Positions 7,115 to 14,236 of a stretch of DNA of 38,205 nt are shown here, piece by piece. Numbering within the stretch: the first letter of the stretch is position 1; every line of letters starts with the position of its first letter. The notes under the pieces are model-generated. The model was not told the DNA's origin. It ran no database searches and was given only the letters and a program-made list of their open reading frames with translations. This DNA is from an uncultured Eubacteriales bacterium. Its GTDB lineage: Bacteria; Bacillota; Clostridia; Oscillospirales; Oscillospiraceae. The stretch is from contig CASDSM010000011.1 in assembly GCA_949283375.1 (NCBI GenBank), positions 1 to 38,205 of the forward strand. Reading direction: 5' to 3'. The translations under genes and the position numbers were made by a program.

Positions 7115-7224
7115 GATGAAATCACCATTTATTTCATGAAATTTCATTCTTTGGCATTTCTGACAAATGGATTTCCCAATCTTTGTCGAAAACTCCGAAA
7201 GTGAATTCCCTCTGTAATAGCCGG

Positions 7225-7253
7225 TTGACAACGGTGTTTCAAGGTATTATTAT
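7225..7253 (+). promoter_or_regulatory. Promoter of the transporter/GH32/kinase operon
   Basis: TTGACA (7225-7230), a 17-base spacer and TATTAT (7248-7253) form a strong sigma-A promoter. Start is expected near 7260, directly followed by operator O2. About 140 bases of leader precede the first permease gene. Confidence 0.82.
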
Positions 7254-7266
7254 GAACGCATAGAGA

Positions 7267-7280
7267 ATGTAACGTTTCAT
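7267..7280. promoter_or_regulatory. LacI-type operator O2 at the transporter promoter
   Basis: ATGTAACGTTTCAT differs from a perfect ATGAAAC/GTTTCAT palindrome at one base and shares the half-site of O1. It covers about +7 to +20 of the predicted transcript, a classical repressor position. The TG-to-CA distance is 12 bp rather than the 14 bp of a CcpA cre site, so it fits the local LacI protein better than CcpA. Confidence 0.75.
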
Positions 7281-7401
7281 GGAAATGGAGGACAATCCTC
7301 TGCCGCGAAGCGCCGCGTTCCACAGGAGATCTCCGTCTCAGAGGAGGTGAGCCCTCATCCGCCCCACAAAAAATGGAAGAGAAAGGAAATGAAGTGATGA
7401 A

Positions 7402-8343
7402 ATGAAAACAAAAGCGCTCGCGAAGGAGCCGCCCGTCCGGGTGGGCCATCGCAAACCCCTGAAGCAGCTGGTGGCTGAACACTGGCAGATGTATCTGCTC
7501 CTGCTCATCCCCGTTGTTCTGACCTTTGTCTATAAGTACATCCCCATGTACGGCATCCAGATCGCCTTCCGGGATTACAAGGCCAGCGACGGCATGTTCG
7601 GCAGCGAGTGGGTGGGCCTGGAGTGGTTCGAGCGGTTCTTCACCGCCCCCACCTGCGGTCGCATGATCCAGAACACCATCCTGCTGAGCCTCTACAGCCT
7701 GCTGTGGAGCTTCCCCGTCCCCATCATCCTCTCCCTGTGCATCAATCAGCTCCGCTTCAACCGCTATAAGCGGGTGGTGCAGACGGTGCTCTACGCCCCC
7801 CACTTTATCTCCATCATGGTCATCTGCGGCATGATCCGCATCTTCCTGAGCCCCTCGGGCGGCCTCATCAACCTGCTGCTCGGCACCAGCGTGGACTTCC
7901 TGAGCGAGGCCTCCGCCTTCCGGACGATCTACATCGCCTCCGGCATCTGGCAGGACGCCGGATGGGGGTGCATCATCTACCTGGCCACCCTCTCCAACGT
8001 GGACACCAGCCTCTATGAGGCGGCCAAGGTGGACGGCGCCTCCGTCTTCCAGCGGATCATGAATGTGGACGTGCCCGCCCTGCTGCCGATGGCCATCCTC
8101 CAGCTCATCATGAGCGCCGGCTCCCTGATGAACGTGGGCTTTGAGAAGGTCTGGCTGCTCCAGACCGACCTGAACAAGGCCACCTCGGACGTGATCGCCG
8201 TCTACGTCTACCAGCAGGGCATCGAGAACGCCAAGTACAGCTACTCCACGGCGGTGGGCCTCTTCAACACGGCGGTGAACCTGATCCTGCTCTTTGTGGT
8301 GAACAAGATCGCGTCCAAGACCTCCGACGTGGACTTTGTCTGA
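7402..8343 (+). CDS. Carbohydrate ABC transporter permease, LplB type
   Basis: The product is 313 residues with six membrane segments, the inner-membrane channel half of a CUT1-type importer. The N-terminal MYLLLLIPVVLTFVYKYIPMYGIQIAFRDYK pattern (in part) is typical of LplB-like permeases that pair with large (~500-residue) binding lipoproteins. The ATPase-contact EAA loop is clear (YEAAKVDGASVFQRIMNVDVPAL). The ATG at 7402 follows GAAAGGA. It is the first gene of the plus arm, 16 bases before the second permease. No ATP-binding subunit is encoded here; a shared MsmK-like ATPase elsewhere is presumably used. Confidence 0.92.
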   Translation: MKTKALAKEPPVRVGHRKPLKQLVAEHWQMYLLLLIPVVLTFVYKYIPMYGIQIAFRDYKASDGMFGSEWVGLEWFERFFTAPTCGRMIQNTILLSLYSLLWSFPVPIILSLCINQLRFNRYKRVVQTVLYAPHFISIMVICGMIRIFLSPSGGLINLLLGTSVDFLSEASAFRTIYIASGIWQDAGWGCIIYLATLSNVDTSLYEAAKVDGASVFQRIMNVDVPALLPMAILQLIMSAGSLMNVGFEKVWLLQTDLNKATSDVIAVYVYQQGIENAKYSYSTAVGLFNTAVNLILLFVVNKIASKTSDVDFV

Positions 8344-8359
8344 GAGGGGGAGAAGTGCA

Positions 8360-9256
8360 ATGAAACAGAAGAAAGCCTCTCACGGCCTCTCGGACAAGGC
8401 CAGCGACATCATCCTGGTGCTCATCACCGGCTTCGTCGTCCTGCTGGTGGCCTACCCGCTGTACTATGTGCTGGTGGCCTCCTTCTCCAACCCCTATGAC
8501 GTCTACGCCGGAAAGACCTTCCTGCTGCCCAGCGACTTCAGCCTGCAGGGCTACACGGCGGTCTTTGCCGACCCCAACATCCTCAGCGGCTACCTCAACT
8601 CCATCAAGTACACGGTGATCGGCACCATCTTCTCGGTGGTCCTGCTCTACATCACCGCCTACCCCCTGGCCCAGCCGGATCTGCCCGGGCGGAAGTTCTG
8701 GAGCGTGTTCTTCATCGTCACCATGTACTTCGGCGGCGGCCTGATCCCCACCTACCTGGTGGTGCGCGACACCGGCCTGCTGTATAACATGTGGGCCCTC
8801 TTCCTCCCCGGCGGCGTGGCGGTGGGCAATATGATCATCGTCCGCAATTACTTCCAGCACTCCATCCCCCACGAGCTGGTGGAGGCGGCGGAGATCGACG
8901 GCTGCTCCAAGCTGCGCACCTTCCTGCACATCATCATCCCCCTCTCCAAGCCCATTATGGCGGTGATGGTGGTCTTCAGCATGGTGGCCTACTGGAACGA
9001 CTGGTTTACCGCCCTGATCTACCTCCCCTCCGACATGGCCCCGCTGCCGCTGGTGCTGCGCAACGTGCTCATCCGCAGCTCCGCGAGCGCCAGCCAGGCC
9101 AGCACCATCTCCGGCGGCTACGCCGAGCTGAACAAGGTCACCGAGATGATCAAGTTCTCCTCCATCGTGGTGGCGGCCGCGCCCATGATGGTGGTCTACC
9201 CCTTCGTGCAGAAATACTTTGAAAAGGGCTTTATGGCCGGCGCCGTCAAGGGCTGA
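8360..9256 (+). CDS. Carbohydrate ABC transporter permease, YtcP type
   Basis: The product is 298 residues with six membrane segments and forms the second half of the heterodimeric channel. Markers are the N-terminal VLLVAYPLYYVLVASFSNP region, the FFIVTMYFGGGLIPTYLV segment, and the EAA loop VEAAEIDGCSKLRTFLHIIIPL that docks the ATPase. The protein ends YFEKGFMAGAVKG, the usual YtcP ending. The ATG at 8360 follows GAGGGGGAG; an upstream in-frame ATG would overlap the first permease and lacks a ribosome site. Confidence 0.92.
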   Translation: MKQKKASHGLSDKASDIILVLITGFVVLLVAYPLYYVLVASFSNPYDVYAGKTFLLPSDFSLQGYTAVFADPNILSGYLNSIKYTVIGTIFSVVLLYITAYPLAQPDLPGRKFWSVFFIVTMYFGGGLIPTYLVVRDTGLLYNMWALFLPGGVAVGNMIIVRNYFQHSIPHELVEAAEIDGCSKLRTFLHIIIPLSKPIMAVMVVFSMVAYWNDWFTALIYLPSDMAPLPLVLRNVLIRSSASASQASTISGGYAELNKVTEMIKFSSIVVAAAPMMVVYPFVQKYFEKGFMAGAVKG

Positions 9257-9288
9257 GCCGTACCGCCACTCAGAAAGGAGAACCATCT

Positions 9289-10929
9289 ATGAAGAGAATC
9301 CTGTCCCTGCTGCTGGCAAGCGCCATGCTGCTCGCCCTGTGCGCCTGCGGCGGCTCCGGCTCCTCCGCCTCGACGGAGCCCACCTTTGAGACCGGGCAGA
9401 CCAGCTTTGACATCATGGGCGGCCAGTCCGCCCTCTCCCCCGGCTATCAGGACAACACCGTCCTCAACGCCATGGCGGAGGAGGCCGGCGTCTCCATCAC
9501 CTGGGAGACCATGAGCGACTCCCTCTCCGAGCAGGTAAACATCCGCATCGCCGGCAACCAGCTCCCCGACGCCTTCATCGGGGTGGGCTTTTCCAACTAT
9601 GACATCGCCACCTACGGCGACGACGGCACCTTCATCGACCTGACCCCCTACATCACCGAGGAGTATATGCCCAACCTGACCGCCATCCTGGAAGAGCACC
9701 CCGAGATCCGCTCCGCCATCACCATGGCCGACGGCAAGATCTACGGCCTCCCCTCCGGGGAGCAGATGGGCACCTCCGGCATCGGCGCGGAGGAGGACTA
9801 CTCCATCTACACCATCCCCCAGTTCTCCATGATCAACAAGGCCTGGCTGGATGAGCTCGGTCTGGAGGTCCCCACCACCCTGGACGAGCTGCACACCGCC
9901 CTGGTCGCCTTCCAGGAGAACGACATGTCCCACACCTATTATGGCAACGACCCGGGCTCCACCATCCCGATGTCCACCGGCTTTGACCAGTGGTGCTGGG
10001 GGCAGAACATCTTCTATGCCGGCTTCGGCTTCACCAACTGGCCCAACGACATCATCAACGACCTCGTCCTCCAGCCGGACGGCACGGTGAACTTCGTCTG
10101 CGACGACGAGGGCTACCGCGAGGCCCTGACCTACTTCCACGACTGGTACGCCGAGGGGCTGATGGACATCGAGATGTTCTCCCAGTCGGACACCCAGCTG
10201 ATGGCCAAGTGCCAGCAGGGCTATGTGGGCGTCTCTACCTGGTGGTACATTGAGGAGCTGATGGGCGACTACGCCGATGACTATGTGTTCCTCCCCGTCC
10301 TCGCCGGCCCCGATGGCACGAGCAATGTCACCGTCCGCACCGGCGGCGGCATCAACTCCGGCAACCTGAACATCACCTCCGCCTGTGAGAGCCCGGTGAA
10401 CCTGCTGAAGTTCTTTGACCAGTGGTATGCCGGCGAGAACGTGATGCAGCTCCAGTACGGCCCGATCGGCGTCTACTTCACCGAGCAGGACGAGAGCGGC
10501 AAGTGGATCTCCATCACCGACGAGGAGGCCCAGGCCCAGTACGGCAAGAGCGCCGGCGAGCTCAAGGGCGAGAACGAGGTCTACGGCCCCAAGCTGATCC
10601 TCTCGAACTACTATAACGACTACTTCTATATGGAGGACCGCGCCATCGAGCGGCTCACCGACCTCTATGACTTCTGGATGCCCCAGGTGCAGGACGCCAC
10701 CACCTACCCCGTGGACTGCGTCTTCACCCAGGACGAGCTGGACACCATCGACCGCTACCGCACCGACTTTGAGAACGCCGTCTCCGAGCAGGAGGGCCTG
10801 TGGATCCGCGACGGCGGCCCCACCGACGACGAGTGGGCGGCCTACGTCTCCAACCTGGAGGCCTGCGGCATGAACGAGCTGCTGGAGGTCTACCAGGCGG
10901 CCTATGACCGCTACGCCGAGGCCCAGTAA
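9289..10929 (+). CDS. Extracellular sugar-binding lipoprotein of the ABC importer
   Basis: The product is 546 residues. A lipoprotein signal (MKRILSLLLASAMLLALCAC) ends in a lipobox with Cys20, followed by a Ser/Gly linker. The mature part is a large family-1-type solute-binding protein of the class that accompanies LplB/YtcP permeases, with aromatic-rich segments (FDQWCWGQNIFYAGFGF) suited to carbohydrate stacking. The start follows AGAAAGGAG. The gene lies 32 bases behind the second permease. Given the GH32 enzyme and fructokinase downstream, the ligand is probably sucrose or short fructo-oligosaccharides; this is inferred from context only. Confidence 0.9.
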   Translation: MKRILSLLLASAMLLALCACGGSGSSASTEPTFETGQTSFDIMGGQSALSPGYQDNTVLNAMAEEAGVSITWETMSDSLSEQVNIRIAGNQLPDAFIGVGFSNYDIATYGDDGTFIDLTPYITEEYMPNLTAILEEHPEIRSAITMADGKIYGLPSGEQMGTSGIGAEEDYSIYTIPQFSMINKAWLDELGLEVPTTLDELHTALVAFQENDMSHTYYGNDPGSTIPMSTGFDQWCWGQNIFYAGFGFTNWPNDIINDLVLQPDGTVNFVCDDEGYREALTYFHDWYAEGLMDIEMFSQSDTQLMAKCQQGYVGVSTWWYIEELMGDYADDYVFLPVLAGPDGTSNVTVRTGGGINSGNLNITSACESPVNLLKFFDQWYAGENVMQLQYGPIGVYFTEQDESGKWISITDEEAQAQYGKSAGELKGENEVYGPKLILSNYYNDYFYMEDRAIERLTDLYDFWMPQVQDATTYPVDCVFTQDELDTIDRYRTDFENAVSEQEGLWIRDGGPTDDEWAAYVSNLEACGMNELLEVYQAAYDRYAEAQ

Positions 10930-10945
10930 ACCGAGCGACACAGCG

Positions 10946-10972
10946 CCCCGCCCGTCCGATGGACGGGCGGGG
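10946..10972 (+). other. 12-bp perfect intercistronic hairpin
   Basis: CCCCGCCCGTCC (10946-10957) and GGACGGGCGGGG (10961-10972) form a 12-bp GC stem with a three-base loop. It sits between the binding-protein stop and the GH32 ribosome site. There is no T tract, so it is probably not a terminator. Such hairpins often protect the 3' end of the abundant binding-protein message, giving more of it than of downstream enzymes. Confidence 0.75.
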
Positions 10973-10990
10973 CCGGACAGGAGTGAAGAC

Positions 10991-12505
10991 ATGCTGAGCG
11001 AGAAATTGCAGCAGGCCCGCGCCTTTGAGGCGCAGTATATGCCCTTCCTCGCCCCGGAGGACCGGCCCGCCTTCCATGTGACCGGCGGGATCGGCTGGAT
11101 CAACGACCCCAACGGCTTCTCCTGCTATCAGGGGGAGTATCATCTCTTCTATCAGTATCACCCCTACTCCACCAACTGGGGGCCGATGCACTGGGGCCAC
11201 GTCAAGACGCGAGACTTTCTCCACTGGGAGCGCCTGCCTATCGCCCTGGCCCCGGACGAGGCCTATGACGCGGACGGCTGCTTCTCCGGCAGCGCGGCGG
11301 AGCTGCCCGACGGGCGTCAGCTTCTGATGTACACCGGTGTCCACCGCGTCCGGCAGGAGGACGGCTCCATCCACGAGTATCAGGCCCAGTGCCTCGCCGT
11401 GGGAGACGGGGTGGATTATGAGAAGGTGGAGGCCAATCCCGTCCTCTCCGACCGGGACCTCCCCGCGGGGGGCAGCCCCCTCGACTTCCGCGACCCCAAA
11501 ATCTGGCGGGAGGAGGACGGCAGCTTCTGCGCGGTGGTGGGCAACCGCACCCCGGACGGCAGCGGGGCGGTCCTGCTCTTTGAGAGCGGGGACGGCTTTC
11601 ACTGGCGCTATGCCGCCACCCTGGACGCGAGCTGCAACCGGTATGGCCGGATGTGGGAGTGCCCCGACTTCTTCCCCCTGGACGGCAGGCAGGTGCTCAT
11701 CGTCAGTCCCCAGGAGATGACGCCGGTGGGGTTGGAATTTCACGCGGGCAACGGCACCGTCTGCCTGCTGGGGCGCTATGACCGCGCGCAGCGGCGCTTC
11801 ACCCGCGAGCAGGTGCAGGCGGTGGACTACGGCGTGGACTTCTACGCCCCCCAGACCCTGGAGACCCCGGACGGCCGCCGGGTGATGATCGCCTGGATGC
11901 AGAACTGGGACACCTCCGCCTGCAAGCCCCAGGGAGCGCGCTGGTTCGGACAGATGACCCTCCCCCGGGAGTTGACCGTCCGGGAGGGGCGGCTGATCCA
12001 GAACCCGGTCCGGGAGCTGGAGGCCATCCGGGCCAACCCGGTATCCTATCGGAATGTGATGCTCCACGGGGAGAGCAATCTCCAGGGGGTGAGCGGACGG
12101 ATGCTCGACCTGACGGTGACGGTGCGCCCCGCCAGCCCCCACAGCCTCTACCACTGGTTCAAGCTCCACCTCGCCCGGGACGGGGAGCACGAGACGGTCA
12201 TCCGCTACAAGCCGGAGTGCAGCACCGTCCGGGTGGACCGGACACGCGGCGGCTTCCCCCACGACATTGTCCACGTCCGGGACTTCCTCGCCGCGCCGCG
12301 GCAGGGGGAGATCAAGCTGCGGGTCATTCTGGACCGGTACAGCCTGGAGCTCTTTGTCAACGACGGGGAGCAGGCGGCCTCCTTCGTCCTCTACACCCCC
12401 CTCAGCGCGAGCTCCATCAGCTTCGAGGCGGACGGGAGCGTGCTGCTGGACGTGGAGAAATACGACCTGCTCGCCTATGAGGGGTGTGACGGAGATGGAA
12501 GATAG
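10991..12505 (+). CDS. GH32 beta-fructosidase / sucrose-6-phosphate hydrolase type
   Basis: The product is 504 residues with no signal peptide, so it is cytosolic. All three GH32 active-site blocks are visible: WINDPNG at 36-42 (nucleophile Asp39), FRDP at 166-169 (transition-state Asp168) and WECPD at 222-226 (acid/base Glu223). The N-terminal half is the five-bladed propeller; the C-terminal ~150 residues form the beta-sandwich (LRVILDRYSLELFVNDGE). GH32 enzymes cleave terminal fructosyl units from sucrose, sucrose-6-P, levan or inulin. With an ABC importer and no PTS, unphosphorylated sucrose or fructo-oligosaccharides are the likely substrates. The ATG at 10991 follows AGGAGTG, and the 3' end overlaps the kinase start by 11 bases. 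Confidence 0.95.
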   Translation: MLSEKLQQARAFEAQYMPFLAPEDRPAFHVTGGIGWINDPNGFSCYQGEYHLFYQYHPYSTNWGPMHWGHVKTRDFLHWERLPIALAPDEAYDADGCFSGSAAELPDGRQLLMYTGVHRVRQEDGSIHEYQAQCLAVGDGVDYEKVEANPVLSDRDLPAGGSPLDFRDPKIWREEDGSFCAVVGNRTPDGSGAVLLFESGDGFHWRYAATLDASCNRYGRMWECPDFFPLDGRQVLIVSPQEMTPVGLEFHAGNGTVCLLGRYDRAQRRFTREQVQAVDYGVDFYAPQTLETPDGRRVMIAWMQNWDTSACKPQGARWFGQMTLPRELTVREGRLIQNPVRELEAIRANPVSYRNVMLHGESNLQGVSGRMLDLTVTVRPASPHSLYHWFKLHLARDGEHETVIRYKPECSTVRVDRTRGGFPHDIVHVRDFLAAPRQGEIKLRVILDRYSLELFVNDGEQAASFVLYTPLSASSISFEADGSVLLDVEKYDLLAYEGCDGDGR

Positions 12506-13475
12506 ACAATTTGACGTCCTCGCGCTCGGCGAGCTGCTGATCGACTTCACCGACAGCGGCCGGAGCGCACAGGGCAACCCCATGTTTGAGGCCAACCCCG
12601 GCGGCGCGCCCTGCAACGTGCTGGCCATGCTGCGCAAGCTGGGCAGGACCTGCGCCTTTATCGGCAAGGTGGGGGAGGATATCTTTGGCCGCCAGCTGCT
12701 GGAGACGGTGCGCGAGAGCGGCATTGACACCGAAAGCCTCATCGTAGCCCCGGAGGTGCGCACCACCCTGGCCATTGTGAAAAACCAGCCCAACGGGGAC
12801 CGGGACTTCTCCTTCTACCGCCACCCCGGGGCGGATATGATGCTCCGGACGGAGGAGCTGCCGGTGGAGCGGCTGCGCCGCGCCCGTATCTTCCACTTCG
12901 GCACCCTCTCCATGACCCATCCCGGCGTCCGGGAGGCCACCCGGCAGGCGGTGAGCCTCGCCGCCTCCGGGCGCGCCCTGATCTCCTTCGATCCCAACCT
13001 CCGCCCGCCCCTCTGGGACAGCCTGGAGGAGGCCCGGCGTCAGATGGAGTGGGGCCTGGCCGCCAGCGATATTGTCAAGATCTCGGACAATGAGGTGGAG
13101 TTCCTGACCGGGGAGACCGACTATGGCCGGGGGGCGGCCCTTCTGCTGGAGCGCTATCCCAATCTCCGCCTGCTCACCGTCACCGCCGGGGCGAACGGCA
13201 GCTATGCCTATGCCGGAGGAGCAGAGGCCTTTGTCCCCTCCTTCCTCCTGGGCGGCACCATCGAGACCACCGGCGCAGGGGATACCTTCTGCGCCTGCGT
13301 GCTGGGCTATCTCCTGGAGCACGGCCTGGCGGGGCTGGACCAGACCGGGCTCACCGAAATGCTCCGCTTTGCCAACGCCGCCGCCTATCTGGTCACCACC
13401 AAGAAGGGGGCTATCCGCTCCATGCCAGAGCGGGCCCAGGTGGAGGGGCTGCTGAGAGAGGCAGAGCTGAACTGA
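12495..13475 (+). CDS. PfkB-family fructokinase
   Basis: The product is 326 residues. It opens DVLALGELLIDFTDSG, carries the NPGGAPCNVLAMLRKLG sugar-binding block (PfkB signature 1), and has ETTGAGDTFCA (signature 2) with catalytic base Asp263. It converts fructose to fructose-6-phosphate with ATP, feeding glycolysis with the product of the GH32 enzyme. The ATG at 12495 lies inside the GH32 end (11-base overlap), giving translational coupling; a GTG three codons upstream is less likely. It is the last gene of the operon, followed by a terminator. Confidence 0.93.
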   Translation: MEDRQFDVLALGELLIDFTDSGRSAQGNPMFEANPGGAPCNVLAMLRKLGRTCAFIGKVGEDIFGRQLLETVRESGIDTESLIVAPEVRTTLAIVKNQPNGDRDFSFYRHPGADMMLRTEELPVERLRRARIFHFGTLSMTHPGVREATRQAVSLAASGRALISFDPNLRPPLWDSLEEARRQMEWGLAASDIVKISDNEVEFLTGETDYGRGAALLLERYPNLRLLTVTAGANGSYAYAGGAEAFVPSFLLGGTIETTGAGDTFCACVLGYLLEHGLAGLDQTGLTEMLRFANAAAYLVTTKKGAIRSMPERAQVEGLLREAELN

Positions 13476-13484
13476 ATACGTTGG

Positions 13485-13533
13485 AAAAGGGACTGATAAG
13501 CGCCGGACAGGCACTTCTCAGTCCCTTTTGTTC
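13485..13533. terminator. Bidirectional terminator between fructokinase and XRE gene
   Basis: AAAAGGGACTGA (13485-13496) pairs with TCAGTCCCTTTT (13518-13529), leaving a 21-base loop. The A and T ends suit termination of both convergent genes. Confidence 0.85.
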
Positions 13534-14051
13534 TATTTGCGGCCCTCTGCCGTCCGCCGCAGACGGGAGAGGAGGCGCCGCTTCCCCGCGCGCAGCCGTG
13601 CGGCGTAAGCGCTGGTCATCACGGCGCCCACCGCCAGCATTCCAGTCATGAAGCCCAGACAGAGCTCGCCGGCAAAATGGTCCGCGTGGCCGGCGAGGTC
13701 CAGGGCGGCATAGACGAGGGCAGCCAGCAGGCCTGCCAGAAAGAGCCGGTGGAGCCGCCGCGCCCATCTGCGCCTCTCCTCGCCGCTGTAACCGGCGACC
13801 CTGACGGCGGTCTCGCGCGCTGACCGGTCCGCCTCACCGCCCTCCTCCTCGCCGTCAAGCAGCGCGCGCAGGCCGACGCCGAAGTAGTCAGACAGCACGA
13901 TCAGCATGTCGAGGTCAGGCAGATTCCGCCCAGTCTCCCACCGGGAGACTGTCCGGCGGGAGACGTTGAGCTGTTCGGCGAGCTGCTCCTGCGTCACCCC
14001 CTTGCGCTTGCGCAGCGTCTGGAGAAATTGTCCGATTTTGATCTGGTCCAT
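13533..14051 (-). CDS. XRE-family regulator with two membrane segments
   Basis: The product is 172 residues. Residues 4-60 are a Cro/C1-type helix-turn-helix (IGQFLQTLRKRKGVTQEQLAEQLNVS, then RRTVSRWETGRNLPDLDML) ending in a typical SDYFGVGLRALLDGE. After a charged linker come two hydrophobic segments (LFLAGLLAALVYAALDLAG; LGFMTGMLAVGAVMTSAYAA) and a basic tail. The layout suggests a membrane-tethered DNA-binding protein that may sense envelope state. The ATG at 14051 has AAAGGAGG upstream. It diverges from the helicase gene. Target and signal are unknown. Confidence 0.85.
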   Translation of the reverse strand: MDQIKIGQFLQTLRKRKGVTQEQLAEQLNVSRRTVSRWETGRNLPDLDMLIVLSDYFGVGLRALLDGEEEGGEADRSARETAVRVAGYSGEERRRWARRLHRLFLAGLLAALVYAALDLAGHADHFAGELCLGFMTGMLAVGAVMTSAYAARLRAGKRRLLSRLRRTAEGRK

Positions 14052-14130
14052 ATTCTGCAACCTCCTTTCTGCTCTCGTGGTAGCACCTCCTGCCGCGCAG
14101 GAACAGGACGCGAAGCGGGCGCGCCGCGGA

Positions 14131-14149
14131 TGGGACACGGGATGTCTCA
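14131..14149. promoter_or_regulatory. Possible operator between XRE regulator and helicase gene
   Basis: TGGGACA and TGTCTCA are inverted around a five-base spacer (six of seven positions pair). The position between the divergent genes would suit autoregulation by the XRE protein. No second copy was seen, so this is weak. Confidence 0.25.
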
Positions 14150-14169
14150 CGGTTTGTGCCGCTTTGCCC

Positions 14170-14198
14170 TTGTGCTGTGGGGCGATCGCTGGTATAAT
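14170..14198 (+). promoter_or_regulatory. Promoter of the UvrD/PcrA helicase gene
   Basis: TTGTGC (14170-14175), a 17-base spacer and a perfect TATAAT (14193-14198). The start is expected near 14205, inside the LexA-like box. Confidence 0.75.
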
Positions 14199-14203
14199 CA
14201 AGG

Positions 14204-14215
14204 GAACAAATGTTC
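14204..14215. promoter_or_regulatory. LexA (SOS) box candidate
   Basis: GAACAAATGTTC is a 12-bp palindrome. It fits the Gram-positive LexA/DinR core GAAC-RNRY-GTTC exactly; the two outermost bases of the 14-bp consensus differ. It overlaps the predicted transcript start of the helicase gene, an ideal repressor position. Confidence 0.65.
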
Positions 14216-14236
14216 CAGAAGAAGGGGGAGAGCGCC

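Noticed and set aside
7267-7280. CcpA catabolite (cre) site
   Set aside because: The palindrome has the central CpG but the TG-to-CA spacing is two bases too short for the cre consensus and matches the lacI-proximal operator instead.
14210-14236. Upstream ATG as the helicase start
   Set aside because: It lies within the LexA-like box near the transcript start and lacks a ribosome site, whereas the ATG at 14237 has a good one.
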